A stretch of DNA of 41,047 nucleotides from Streptococcus parasanguinis (lineage in GTDB: Bacteria; Bacillota; Bacilli; Lactobacillales; Streptococcaceae), in assembly GCA_018377375.1 (NCBI GenBank), contig JAGZZN010000009.1:1-41047 (forward strand). The letters are read 5' to 3'. The stretch's first letter is position 1; every line of letters starts with the position of its first letter. Below, piece after piece: positions 24,904-33,993 of the stretch. The position numbers and the translations under genes were made by a program. Below the pieces are notes generated by a model, which was given only the letters and a program-made list of their open reading frames with translations, ran no database searches and was not told where the DNA came from.

Positions 24904-27288
24904 GTGATAGCTAAAGTCATCGTAGATGTTCCATTGATGCAGACGGATAAACCCTATTCCTATCAGATTCCATCAGAATTTGAAGATATGGTTGAGGCGG
25001 GAATGCGAGTTCATGTCCCCTTTGGTAAAGGAAATCGCCTCATTCAAGGGATTGTGGTAGACGTTGTAGAAGAGGCAGATACAAGCGAGGAATTGAAGGC
25101 GATTGGAGAGGTATTAGACTACACTCCTGTCTTAAATCAAGAGCAGTTCTGGTTGGCAGATCAATTACGAAAAAGTGTTTTTTCTTATAAGATCACGATT
25201 TTAAAAACCATGCTTCCTTCTCTCCTCAATTCGAGTTATGATAAGATTTTGTATCCTCAACCTTCTTTAGATCCCACTCTCAAAGTGAAACTTTTTGGTG
25301 AGAAAAATGAAGTTTCTTTTTCTTCTCTGGATGCGGCCGATCAAGCCCAAGTGATGCGGTTGGTCAGAAAAGGAGATTTGGTACTTGAATACAAGGCCAA
25401 GGATAAGAAACAAATTAAAACAGAAAAATGGTATCGCGTTAACCAAGAAGGATTAAAAGAACTTCAACCATCAGCGAGAGCTAAAAAAAGGCTAGCATTG
25501 AAAGAACGCCTGTTACTAGAGCAAGGGGAGCAACCTTTAGCAGGGTTGTATCAGGATTTTTCACGAGAAGTAGTAGCTTATTTTATTGATCAGGGTATTT
25601 TAGAAATTACAGAACGAGAAGTGAATCGGGCGGCTGCATATTATGAAGGAAAAGAACAGACCCAGGCCCTGCTTTTAAATTCAGAGCAAGCAAAAGCTGT
25701 AGAGACAGTAGTTTCTCAAATTGAGAAAACATCAAAGCCTTTTTTATTAGAAGGTGTGACTGGAAGTGGAAAAACAGAAGTTTATCTGCAGATTATTCAG
25801 GAAGTTCTCAATAAGGGGAAAACGGCTATTATGTTGGTTCCTGAGATTTCCCTGACGCCACAGATGACGGATCGTTTTATCTCGCGTTTTGGTCAGGAAG
25901 TAGCCATTCTACACTCGGGCTTATCAAACGGTGAGAAGTATGATCAATGGCGAAAAGTTGAACGTGGAGAGGCCAAGGTAGTCGTTGGAGCACGCTCAGC
26001 CATCTTTGCTCCCTTAAAAAACATCGGAGCCATTATCATTGATGAGGAGCACGAGGCTTCCTACAAACAAGATAGTAACCCACGCTACCACGCAAGGGAA
26101 GTTGCAGTTCTAAGGGCTCAGTACAATCAAGCAGTCTTGCTTCTTGGATCTGCTACACCAAGTTTAGAATCGCGGGCTCGTGCAACAAAAGGGGTTTATG
26201 AATTAATTCGTCTAACCCAGCGGGCCAATCCGGCAGCCAAAATTCCAGAAGTTAAAGTCGTTGATTTCCGTGATTATATTGGCCAAAATGAAGCTGGTAA
26301 CTTCACTCCTGTTCTAGTGGAAGCTATTGCTGATCGCTTGCAGAAAAAAGAGCAGGTTGTCTTGATGTTGAACCGCCGTGGTTATTCCAGTTTTGTCATG
26401 TGTCGCGAGTGTGGAACTGTAGATACTTGTCCCAATTGTGATATCTCACTGACCCTCCACATGGATACTAAAACCATGAACTGTCATTATTGTGGCTATA
26501 GCAAAGCGATTCCTCGACACTGTCCAAATTGCCAAAGTCCTTCCATTCGTTATTACGGGACAGGAACACAAAAAGCCTATGATGAATTACAAGAGATCTT
26601 TCCTGAAGCTAAAATTCTGCGCATGGATGTGGATACCACCCGAAAAAAAGGGAGCCATGCAGCGATATTAGATGCTTTCGGGAATGGAGAAGCGGATATT
26701 TTGTTAGGGACGCAAATGATTGCGAAGGGCTTGGATTTTCCAAATGTGACATTAGTGGGTGTCTTGAATGCGGATACTTCTTTAAATTTACCGGATTATC
26801 GATCCTCAGAGAGAACCTTTCAACTCTTGACTCAGGTGGCAGGAAGGGCCGGACGAGCAGAGAAAGAAGGAGAGGTTATCATTCAGAGTTACAACCCCAA
26901 TCATTATGCGATTCGATTTGCCAAAGACCAAGATTATGAAGGCTTTTTTGCCTATGAAATGCAGATTCGCCGGCAGCTGGGCTATACACCTTATTACTTC
27001 ACAGTTGGGTTAACCCTATCCCATAAGAGTGAGGAAATTGTGATAGAGAAGTCACATCAGGTCATGGAAATTCTCCGATCTGGCTTATCTGATCAGGTCC
27101 AAATCTTAGGACCAACACCTAAACCAATTGCACGTACACATAATTTGTATCATTATCAAATCATTGTGAAATATCGTTTCGAAGAAGGCATGACTCAGGT
27201 CTTGAATCAAATCTTAAAATTTACACAAGAAAGAGGCAACCAAGATCTCCGTGTCAGTATTGATAATGAACCTCAAAGTTTTATGTAA
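24904..27288 (+). CDS. priA: Primosomal replication protein PriA (helicase)
   Basis: 794 residues with the chosen GTG start. DNA helicase that reloads the replisome at stalled forks. N-terminal DNA-binding region VPLMQTDKPYSYQIP and VHVPFGKGNR; helicase core with Walker A GVTGSGKTEVYLQ (about 290), DEEH box IIDEEHEASYKQD, and GSATPSLESRA. A zinc-binding insert with eight cysteines (CRECG, CPNC, CHYCG, CPNC) spans about 500-545, followed by motif VI QVAGRAGRAEKEG. GTG 24904 has a perfect GGAGGTG 5 nt upstream; the ATG at 24880 would place that site inside the gene. About 87 nt separate it from rpoZ. Confidence 0.93.
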   Translation: MIAKVIVDVPLMQTDKPYSYQIPSEFEDMVEAGMRVHVPFGKGNRLIQGIVVDVVEEADTSEELKAIGEVLDYTPVLNQEQFWLADQLRKSVFSYKITILKTMLPSLLNSSYDKILYPQPSLDPTLKVKLFGEKNEVSFSSLDAADQAQVMRLVRKGDLVLEYKAKDKKQIKTEKWYRVNQEGLKELQPSARAKKRLALKERLLLEQGEQPLAGLYQDFSREVVAYFIDQGILEITEREVNRAAAYYEGKEQTQALLLNSEQAKAVETVVSQIEKTSKPFLLEGVTGSGKTEVYLQIIQEVLNKGKTAIMLVPEISLTPQMTDRFISRFGQEVAILHSGLSNGEKYDQWRKVERGEAKVVVGARSAIFAPLKNIGAIIIDEEHEASYKQDSNPRYHAREVAVLRAQYNQAVLLLGSATPSLESRARATKGVYELIRLTQRANPAAKIPEVKVVDFRDYIGQNEAGNFTPVLVEAIADRLQKKEQVVLMLNRRGYSSFVMCRECGTVDTCPNCDISLTLHMDTKTMNCHYCGYSKAIPRHCPNCQSPSIRYYGTGTQKAYDELQEIFPEAKILRMDVDTTRKKGSHAAILDAFGNGEADILLGTQMIAKGLDFPNVTLVGVLNADTSLNLPDYRSSERTFQLLTQVAGRAGRAEKEGEVIIQSYNPNHYAIRFAKDQDYEGFFAYEMQIRRQLGYTPYYFTVGLTLSHKSEEIVIEKSHQVMEILRSGLSDQVQILGPTPKPIARTHNLYHYQIIVKYRFEEGMTQVLNQILKFTQERGNQDLRVSIDNEPQSFM

Positions 27289-27299
27289 GGAAGAAAGAA

Positions 27300-28235
27300 A
27301 TGACAAAATTAATATTTATGGGAACGCCTGATTTTTCAGCGACGGTTTTAAAGGGATTGTTAGCAGATTCGCGCTATAAAATTTTGGCAGTTGTGACTCA
27401 ACCAGACCGCAAAGTAGGTCGCAAAAAAGAGATTCGAATGACCCCGGTGAAGCAGGTAGCTTTGGAACATCAACTACCGGTTCTTCAGCCGGAGAAGTTA
27501 TCGGGTAGTCCAGAAATGGAAACTCTCTTATCACTAGATGCAGATGGAATTGTGACCGCTGCTTTTGGACAATTTTTACCGACAAAATTGTTGGAGAACT
27601 TCCAATTTGCGGTGAATGTCCACGCGTCTTTATTGCCTAAATATAGAGGTGGAGCTCCCATTCACTATGCCCTGATCAATGGTGATGAAGAAGCTGGGGT
27701 TACAATTATGGAAATGGTCAAGGAAATGGATGCCGGAGACATGATTGCAGCTCGTTCTCTCCCAATTTTAGATGAGGACAATGTGGGAACTTTGTTTGAA
27801 AAATTGGCTGTCCTTGGACGTGACTTACTCCTAGATACTTTGCCAGCTTACCTGGCAGGGGAGATCAAGCCAAGTCCACAAGATCCAAGTTTGGTCACAT
27901 TTTCACCGAATATTTTACCGGAAGAAGAGGTTTTGGACTGGACCAAAACCAATCGCCAAGTCTTTAACCAGATCCGGGGGATGAATCCTTGGCCAGTTGC
28001 TCATACGTTATTAAATGGTCAGCGCTTTAAAGTTTATGAAGCAGAGCTATGCGAAGGAAATGGAAATCCAGGAGAAGTGATTGCTTTGACCAAAAAAGAG
28101 TTGGTGGTCGCTGCAGGAGAAGGCGCGCTGTCCCTCAAAGTTGTGCAGCCGGCAGGAAAACCAAAAATGTCCATCACAGACTTTTTGAATGGCGCTGGCC
28201 GTCAATTGAAAGTAGGAGATCACTTTGGAAGTTAA
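27300..28235 (+). CDS. fmt: Methionyl-tRNA formyltransferase
   Basis: 311 residues. Formylates initiator Met-tRNA using 10-formyl-THF. N-terminal Rossmann part begins LIFMGTPDFSATVL. The catalytic Asn-His-Asp set appears in VNVHASLLPKYRGGAPIHYA (about 108-127) and MEMVKEMDAGDM. The C-terminal OB-like domain carries MNPWPVAHT. ATG follows AAGGAAG. The priA stop lies 11 nt upstream; the end touches or overlaps rsmB. Confidence 0.97.
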   Translation: MTKLIFMGTPDFSATVLKGLLADSRYKILAVVTQPDRKVGRKKEIRMTPVKQVALEHQLPVLQPEKLSGSPEMETLLSLDADGIVTAAFGQFLPTKLLENFQFAVNVHASLLPKYRGGAPIHYALINGDEEAGVTIMEMVKEMDAGDMIAARSLPILDEDNVGTLFEKLAVLGRDLLLDTLPAYLAGEIKPSPQDPSLVTFSPNILPEEEVLDWTKTNRQVFNQIRGMNPWPVAHTLLNGQRFKVYEAELCEGNGNPGEVIALTKKELVVAAGEGALSLKVVQPAGKPKMSITDFLNGAGRQLKVGDHFGS

Positions 28236-28239
28236 ACAA

Positions 28240-29538
28240 ATGAATGCGCGTGAACAGATCGTTCGAGTGCTAGAAGAGGTTTTTGAGCAGGGAGCTTATT
28301 CTAATATTGCCCTAAATCAAGCGTTAGAACACTCTCAACTTTCAGATAAAGATAGAAGCTTTGTTACGGAAGTTGTATACGGTACTGTAGCACGAAAGAT
28401 AACACTCGAGTGGTATCTCGCCCACGTGATTGAAGACCGGACGAAATTAGATCCTTGGCTCTATTATCTTTTGATGATGAGTTTGTATCAACTTGTCTAT
28501 TTAGACCGCATTCCCGATCATGCCATTGTCAATGAAGCTGTCCAGATAGCAAAACGTCGTAAAGAAGGCAGTGAGAAGTTTGTCAATGCTATTCTTAGAA
28601 AGCTCCTCCGCGAGGGGCTACCAGCTGTTGATACGATCAAGCGAAAGAATAAACGTTATTCGGTAGAGTATTCCCTACCTGTATGGTTGGTCAAAGCATT
28701 GATCGAAGAATACGGTGAAGAACGTGCTTGCGCTATTTTTAAGAGTCTCTATCAGCGTAATAAATCCAGTATTCGTGTGATTGATCTGGACGAAAAAGAA
28801 GAGTTGGCTCAGCTGTTCGAAGCAACCTCCTCTCTACTTGCTCCGTCCGCTCTCGTAAAAGAACAGGGACATTTTGCAGGACACTCCTTGTTTAAAGAAG
28901 GGCGCATTACTATTCAAGACGAGTCTAGTCAATTGGTGGCACCAGCTTTGGATTTGCAAGGAGATGAGTGGGTTTTAGATGCCTGTGCGGCGCCAGGTGG
29001 AAAGACGACTCACCTGGCTTCTTATCTCACAACTGGGAAAGTCACAGCCTTGGATCTCTATGACCATAAGCTCAAATTGATTCAAGAAAATGCTAATCGG
29101 CTCCATGTTGCGGACAAAATTTTGACAAAGAAGTTAGATGCGACAAAAGTCTTTGAAACATTTGGACCTGATGCTTTCGATAAAATTTTGGTGGATGCGC
29201 CTTGTTCCGGGATTGGTTTGATACGGAGAAAGCCTGATATCAAGTACAATAAAGAGAGTGCAGATTTTATATCTTTACAAGCTATTCAATTGGCCATTCT
29301 GGATAGTGTTTGTCAAAGTGTGCGTAAAGGTGGTATAATAGTGTACAGTACGTGTACAATTATGGGTAAAGAGAATTTTGAAGTGGTGGACCAATTTTTG
29401 AAAAACCATCCAAATTTCGAACAAGTCCCATTGGATCACGAAAGAAAAGATATTCTTAAAAATGATTGTTTCCTTATTACACCCGAATTATATGGAAGCG
29501 ACGGCTTCTTTATCAGTCGTTTTAAGAGAATCTCATAA
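28240..29538 (+). CDS. rsmB: 16S rRNA (cytosine-967-C5)-methyltransferase RsmB
   Basis: 432 residues from ATG 28240. Methylates C5 of C967 in 16S rRNA. N-terminal NusB-like RNA-binding domain (about 1-135, with AYSNIALNQAL and DHAIVNEAVQIAK), then the methyltransferase domain with DACAAPGGKTTHLA (about 247-260), DAPCSGIGLIRRKPDI (about 325) and the YSTCTI cysteine (about 370). Start is uncertain: TTG 28225 has a well-spaced AGGAG and would add five residues, overlapping fmt by 11 nt. Either fits relatives. Confidence 0.95.
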   Translation: MNAREQIVRVLEEVFEQGAYSNIALNQALEHSQLSDKDRSFVTEVVYGTVARKITLEWYLAHVIEDRTKLDPWLYYLLMMSLYQLVYLDRIPDHAIVNEAVQIAKRRKEGSEKFVNAILRKLLREGLPAVDTIKRKNKRYSVEYSLPVWLVKALIEEYGEERACAIFKSLYQRNKSSIRVIDLDEKEELAQLFEATSSLLAPSALVKEQGHFAGHSLFKEGRITIQDESSQLVAPALDLQGDEWVLDACAAPGGKTTHLASYLTTGKVTALDLYDHKLKLIQENANRLHVADKILTKKLDATKVFETFGPDAFDKILVDAPCSGIGLIRRKPDIKYNKESADFISLQAIQLAILDSVCQSVRKGGIIVYSTCTIMGKENFEVVDQFLKNHPNFEQVPLDHERKDILKNDCFLITPELYGSDGFFISRFKRIS

Positions 29539-29559
29539 TATCAGGAGGAAACTGACAGT

Positions 29560-30300
29560 ATGGATATTACGATCTTAACCGATGTAGGTCAAAGACGGAC
29601 AAATAACCAAGACTATGCAAATCAATATAAAAACAAGGCAGGAAAATCTATGGTTTTACTTGCTGATGGTATGGGAGGACACCGTGCCGGAAATATTGCT
29701 AGTGAAATGGCAGTCACAGACCTAGGTGCGGCTTGGGTTTCTTCTGAGATCGAGACGGTTAATCAAGTACGGGAATGGTTTGCAGAACATTTAGAAGCTG
29801 TGAACCGTCGGATCCATTTAGCTGGGCAAGATGATGAGCACAAAGGAATGGGAACGACACTGGAAGCTTTGGCTTTTGTAGAAGGACAAGTGATTTATGC
29901 CCATGTTGGAGATTCGCGGATTGGCCTCATTCGTCAGGGCGAATACCAGCAGTTGACCAGTGATCATTCTCTTGTAAATGCTCTTTTGCGAGCAGGTCAA
30001 ATCACAGAGGAAGAAGCAGCCCATCATCCTCAACGTAACATCATCACTCAGTCCATTGGCCAAAAAGATGAGTTGGAGCCGGATTATGGTTTGGTGACGG
30101 TTGAAGCAGATGATTATATTTTGATCAATAGTGACGGTTTAACTAATATGATTGGCCCGGATGAAATCAGAGATATTGTCTTGAGTGATGTTTCACTGGA
30201 CGAAAAAGCTCAAACCTTGATTCGTTTTGCCAATAATGCTGGAGGCTTGGATAATATCACTGTTGTACTGCTCCACTTTACTGAGGAGGACGCAGCATGA
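29560..30300 (+). CDS. stp: PP2C-type Ser/Thr protein phosphatase Stp (PhpP)
   Basis: 246 residues. Metal-dependent cytoplasmic phosphatase that reverses StkP phosphorylation. PP2C motifs: RRTNNQDY with D18, LADGMGGHRAGN with D36-G37, GMGTTLEAL, YAHVGDSRIGL, SDGLTNMI and GGLDNITVVLL near the end. ATG follows AGGAGGAAACTG. It overlaps stkP by 4 nt (ATGA), so phosphatase and kinase are produced together. Confidence 0.96.
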   Translation: MDITILTDVGQRRTNNQDYANQYKNKAGKSMVLLADGMGGHRAGNIASEMAVTDLGAAWVSSEIETVNQVREWFAEHLEAVNRRIHLAGQDDEHKGMGTTLEALAFVEGQVIYAHVGDSRIGLIRQGEYQQLTSDHSLVNALLRAGQITEEEAAHHPQRNIITQSIGQKDELEPDYGLVTVEADDYILINSDGLTNMIGPDEIRDIVLSDVSLDEKAQTLIRFANNAGGLDNITVVLLHFTEEDAA

Positions 30301-32165
30301 TTCAAATCGGCAAAATTTTTGCCGGGCGATATAAAATCATCCAACAAATTGGACGCGGCGGGATGGCAGATGTTTATCTTGCGCGTGATTTGATTTTAGA
30401 TGGGGAAGAAGTTGCAGTCAAGGTACTGCGTACGAATTACCAGACGGATCCCATTGCAGTTGCACGTTTTCAGCGTGAAGCAAAGGCGATGGCAGAGCTG
30501 GACCATCCAAATATCGTTCGGATTACAGACATTGGCGAAGAAGAAGGACAACAATACCTTGCAATGGAATATGTTGCAGGTTTAGACTTGAAACGCTATA
30601 TCAAAGAAAATGCTCCTTTATCAAATGAAGAAGCTGTTCGTTTGATGGGGCAGATCCTTCTAGCTATGCGTCTTGCCCATACGCGTGGCATTATCCATAG
30701 AGATTTAAAACCACAGAATGTCCTCTTGACACCAGATGGAACAGCAAAAGTTTCAGACTTTGGGATTGCAGTGGCCTTTGCAGAGACTAGCTTGACCCAG
30801 ACCAACTCGATGTTGGGGTCGGTTCATTATTTGTCCCCTGAGCAGGCGCGTGGTTCAAAAGCTACAGTGCAAAGTGACATCTACGCTATGGGGATCATTT
30901 TCTATGAGATGTTGACAGGACACATTCCTTATGATGGAGATAGTGCAGTCACAATTGCTTTGCAGCATTTTCAAAAGCCACTCCCATCTATTCGTGAAGA
31001 AAATAAGAATGTTCCACAAGCTTTAGAAAATGTGGTGATCAAAGCGACAGCTAAAAAACTGACGGATCGCTATAAATCAGTGGCAGAGATGTATGTGGAC
31101 CTTTCAAGTTGCTTGTCCTACGAGAGAAGAAATGAGAAAAAACTGATTTTTGAAGATCAATCGAAAGCTGATACAAAGACTCTTCCAAAAGTGAGTCCAA
31201 CTCCAAAAACGGCTCCTGTTCCAATCTCTGAAGTACGCAGTGAAATCAGTTCAGTAGATCCTAATCGACCATTATCTGACCAGCAGACCATGGCGCCAAG
31301 TAAAAAGCCAAGAAGACGCTTGCGGGCGCGCTACAAGGTCTTGTTTGTTGCCATTGCCCTAGTTCTTGCAGCCTTTACTTTCTTGTTGTATATGAGCCCA
31401 GCCAATAAAACAGTTCCAGATGTTTCCGGCAAAACCATTGCCGAGGCTAGAGCGGTTATTGAGGGACAAGACCTTCAAGTCGGTGAAGAGAAAGAAGAGT
31501 ACAGTGATTCGGTTGCAGAAGGCTACGTCATTCGAACCAATCCAAATGCAGGGGCCCAAAAGAAAGAACAAAGTCGAATTGATTTGATTGTTTCAAAAGG
31601 ACCAAACAGCTTTGAAATGCCAAATTACGTGGGTGAAACACGGGCAAAAGCAGAAGAAGATTTGAAAAATACTTATAAAGTATCAAGCAAAATGATCACG
31701 ATTGAAGAAGTTGAGACCTTCGATTATGCTGCAGGGACAGTTCTTGAACAAACTCCAGCTCCAGGAGAGCAATATTCTCTGAATTCAAAAACTAAGATTG
31801 TTTTGAAAGTAGCGAAAGAAACGACTTCAATTGAAATGCCAAACTATGTTGGATCAACTTATGATTTTGCTAGAAGTAATTTGATTGAGATCTATGGTAT
31901 TAAAGAAGCCAATATCGAATTAAGAAAAACAGAACATCTCCCTGATGGAGTATCTGTTTCTGCAGGTCAAATTGTCAGTCAAACTCCAGAAGTTTCGAGT
32001 ACGGTGGATATTAACCGAACACGAATTGTTTTGACTGTATATGAGCCTAAAGTGACAGCTTCTTCAAGTACGAAAGCCTCATCAAGTTCTGATACATCTA
32101 GTTCATCCTCTGCTGAACGATCAGATACAGAAAGTTCAAGCAGTAGTGCAACTAGTGGAGATTAA
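30297..32165 (+). CDS. stkP: Ser/Thr protein kinase StkP/PknB with three PASTA repeats
   Basis: 622 residues. Membrane kinase coupling wall state to division. Kinase domain 1-270: glycine loop IGRGGMADVY, K42, H134-R-D136, D154-F-G, activation loop with several threonines/serines, and SPEQARG. A cytoplasmic Pro/Lys juxtamembrane region leads to one helix (about 348-367). Outside are three PASTA repeats (about 370-435, 436-508, 509-583). Pneumococcal StkP has four repeats; here the fourth is replaced by about 38 residues rich in Ser and Thr. Overlaps stp; terminator follows. Likely substrates by family knowledge include MapZ, encoded upstream in this window. Confidence 0.96.
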   Translation: MIQIGKIFAGRYKIIQQIGRGGMADVYLARDLILDGEEVAVKVLRTNYQTDPIAVARFQREAKAMAELDHPNIVRITDIGEEEGQQYLAMEYVAGLDLKRYIKENAPLSNEEAVRLMGQILLAMRLAHTRGIIHRDLKPQNVLLTPDGTAKVSDFGIAVAFAETSLTQTNSMLGSVHYLSPEQARGSKATVQSDIYAMGIIFYEMLTGHIPYDGDSAVTIALQHFQKPLPSIREENKNVPQALENVVIKATAKKLTDRYKSVAEMYVDLSSCLSYERRNEKKLIFEDQSKADTKTLPKVSPTPKTAPVPISEVRSEISSVDPNRPLSDQQTMAPSKKPRRRLRARYKVLFVAIALVLAAFTFLLYMSPANKTVPDVSGKTIAEARAVIEGQDLQVGEEKEEYSDSVAEGYVIRTNPNAGAQKKEQSRIDLIVSKGPNSFEMPNYVGETRAKAEEDLKNTYKVSSKMITIEEVETFDYAAGTVLEQTPAPGEQYSLNSKTKIVLKVAKETTSIEMPNYVGSTYDFARSNLIEIYGIKEANIELRKTEHLPDGVSVSAGQIVSQTPEVSSTVDINRTRIVLTVYEPKVTASSSTKASSSSDTSSSSSAERSDTESSSSSATSGD

Positions 32166-32176
32166 TAAATCAGTCT

Positions 32177-32205
32177 AAGACTCAGATGGATTTCTGGGTC
32201 TTTTT
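32177..32205 (+). terminator. Terminator after stkP
   Basis: Stem AAGACTCAGA / TCTGGGTCTT (one G-T pair), 6-nt loop, then T-run. Confidence 0.85.
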
Positions 32206-32228
32206 GATTGTCTGCTATTATCCAACCA

Positions 32229-32242
32229 CAGACGGAAGTCAA
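32229..32242. promoter_or_regulatory. Candidate LiaR-binding site
   Basis: AGACGGAAGTCA contains a short dyad GAC-N4-GTC at the place where a -35 box would be for the liaF -10. LiaR/VraR sites in relatives have a similar AGAC/AGTC-type dyad as I recall. Assignment is by position and weak symmetry only. Confidence 0.4.
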
Positions 32243-32255
32243 ATGAGGAAAAATT

Positions 32256-32264
32256 TGATAAAAT
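32256..32264 (+). promoter_or_regulatory. -10 of the liaFSR promoter
   Basis: TGATAAAAT is an extended -10 (TAAAAT 32259-32264), about 20 nt before the liaF ATG. The matching -35 (aagtca) is poor, as expected for an activator-dependent promoter. Confidence 0.55.
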
Positions 32265-32284
32265 AGGAAAAGATGAGGTAGACT

Positions 32285-32980
32285 ATGTGGAAAATACAAA
32301 TTTTTATTTTCGTTGAAGCCGTTTTGTTAACATTAGCAGCGATCACCATTTTATCAATCGATTTTTCCAGATTTGTTGTCTTGATGGTTCTCTTTTTGCT
32401 CCTTTTGTATTACTATTTTGGCAAACAAAAAGCGAATTTTCTATTAATCGCGCTGAGTGTGCTCTTGTTTTTTATCGTGATGCTGAATCCTTTTGTGATT
32501 GCAGCCATTTTATTTGCGGTGGTTTATGGTTTATTGATTGCTTACCCTTATATGTATAAGGAAAATGAAGCAGTTGTGTTTGATGTTGAAGAGGATACGA
32601 AAATTCGTCAGGAAAAAACTCGATGGATTGGTGATTTACAACATTTTTCAAAGCAAAGTCGAGGGTATCGAGATCTGAATGTGATCCGAGTTTTTGGGAA
32701 TGACACCCTCCATTTAGAGGAGGTAGCCATTTGCAATTGGGACAATGTAGTGATCATTCGGAAAGGGTTTGGAAATACAAAAATTATCTTACCGATTGAT
32801 TTGGAATTGCATTTACAAATTAACACCTTGTATGGAGATCTGAAGTTTTTGGATCTTCCTGTCCGTAAAATGAGGAATGAAACCATAGATATTGAAACGG
32901 CACATTATCGGAGATCGCATCGTTCTATAAAAATTGTGTTAGTTGGTATTGTTGGGGATGTTGAGGTGATTCGCGCATGA
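32285..32980 (+). CDS. liaF: Envelope-stress regulator LiaF
   Basis: 231 residues. Membrane inhibitor of LiaS in the LiaFSR cell-envelope stress system. The N-terminal third is hydrophobic (about four helices between 5 and 92). The cytoplasmic C-terminal part has the LiaF/VraT signature region DLNVIRVFGNDTLHLEEVAICNWDN and IILPIDLELHLQINTLYGDLKF (in residues 135-200), predicted beta-rich. ATG follows GATGAGGT. It overlaps liaS by 4 nt. Placement right after stkP suggests kinase and LiaFSR share envelope signals. Confidence 0.92.
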   Translation: MWKIQIFIFVEAVLLTLAAITILSIDFSRFVVLMVLFLLLLYYYFGKQKANFLLIALSVLLFFIVMLNPFVIAAILFAVVYGLLIAYPYMYKENEAVVFDVEEDTKIRQEKTRWIGDLQHFSKQSRGYRDLNVIRVFGNDTLHLEEVAICNWDNVVIIRKGFGNTKIILPIDLELHLQINTLYGDLKFLDLPVRKMRNETIDIETAHYRRSHRSIKIVLVGIVGDVEVIRA

Positions 32981-33993
32981 AGAAATTAGACTATCTCCTA
33001 TTGTATTTCTATTCCCTAATGGTGATTGCGGTCATTTGTCATACCATTTTCCATTTTGTTGGTTTTCAGTGGGGCAAACTTCTCTCAGATCTTTCCTTGC
33101 TTCAATCATTCCTATTTTTGGTTTTTAGTCTGACGCTTGCATTAACAGCTTTGGTTATCTTAATTATCAAAATCACGCAATTTGTAACGGTCCATGCAGT
33201 ACAACAAAAGGTAGAATCTATCTTGACTGCTTCACAGCGAAAAGAAATTGCCCCTAAAGAATTGAATCAACAGTTAGATTTATTGGACAGCAAATTGCTT
33301 CGACTAGAAGAAAATTTACAAAAAAGTGAAAATCGTGTGATGCGAAATGAAGAAGAAATTGTGGAAATCGAGCGTAAGAGAATTGCGCGTGATCTACATG
33401 ACACGGTTAGTCAAGAATTGTTTGCAGCCAATATGATTTTATCTGGAGTGGCAGCACAGGCCCTTGAGTTAGAGAAAAGTCAGATCCAGCAGCAACTAAA
33501 TGGTGTGTCAGATATTCTAGGTACAGCCCAAAATGATTTACGCGTCTTGCTCCTACATCTTCGTCCTACAGAATTGGAAGGAAAAAGTTTGGTAGAAGGT
33601 ATGGAGATGATTTTTAGAGAATTGAAGGAAAAGAGTAACCTAACAGTTGTCTTCCATCATAATGACGTGAGCATTCCAAAAGAAATGGAAGAACATCTAT
33701 TTCGAATCGTCCAAGAAATTGTCAGCAATACCTTAAAACACGCTAGAGCTCAACAAATGGATGTCTATTTGCATCAGGAAGGAAAACAACTTCATTTACG
33801 GATGGTAGATGATGGAATCGGCTTTGAGCAGGAAAAATTGGAACGATTGAGTTATGGGTTGAAAAATATTCAAGAACGTGTAGAAGACATGGCGGGAACC
33901 ATTAAAATAAGAACGAGTCCTCAAAAGGGAGTGGCTGTAGATATTCGCGTTCCCCTCCTTGTAAAAGATAAAAATGAAAAGGAAACTGTATGA
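32977..33993 (+). CDS. liaS: Envelope-stress sensor histidine kinase LiaS
   Basis: 338 residues. NarL/HisKA_3-type sensor kinase with two membrane helices (about 6-27 and 45-66) and a very short extracellular loop, as in intramembrane-sensing kinases. A coiled linker (about 85-130) leads to the phosphoacceptor H141 in RKRIARDLHDTVSQE and an HATPase domain with VSNTLKHARA and DDGIGFEQ. It phosphorylates LiaR. Overlaps liaF and liaR by 4 nt each. Confidence 0.94.
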   Translation: MKKLDYLLLYFYSLMVIAVICHTIFHFVGFQWGKLLSDLSLLQSFLFLVFSLTLALTALVILIIKITQFVTVHAVQQKVESILTASQRKEIAPKELNQQLDLLDSKLLRLEENLQKSENRVMRNEEEIVEIERKRIARDLHDTVSQELFAANMILSGVAAQALELEKSQIQQQLNGVSDILGTAQNDLRVLLLHLRPTELEGKSLVEGMEMIFRELKEKSNLTVVFHHNDVSIPKEMEEHLFRIVQEIVSNTLKHARAQQMDVYLHQEGKQLHLRMVDDGIGFEQEKLERLSYGLKNIQERVEDMAGTIKIRTSPQKGVAVDIRVPLLVKDKNEKETV

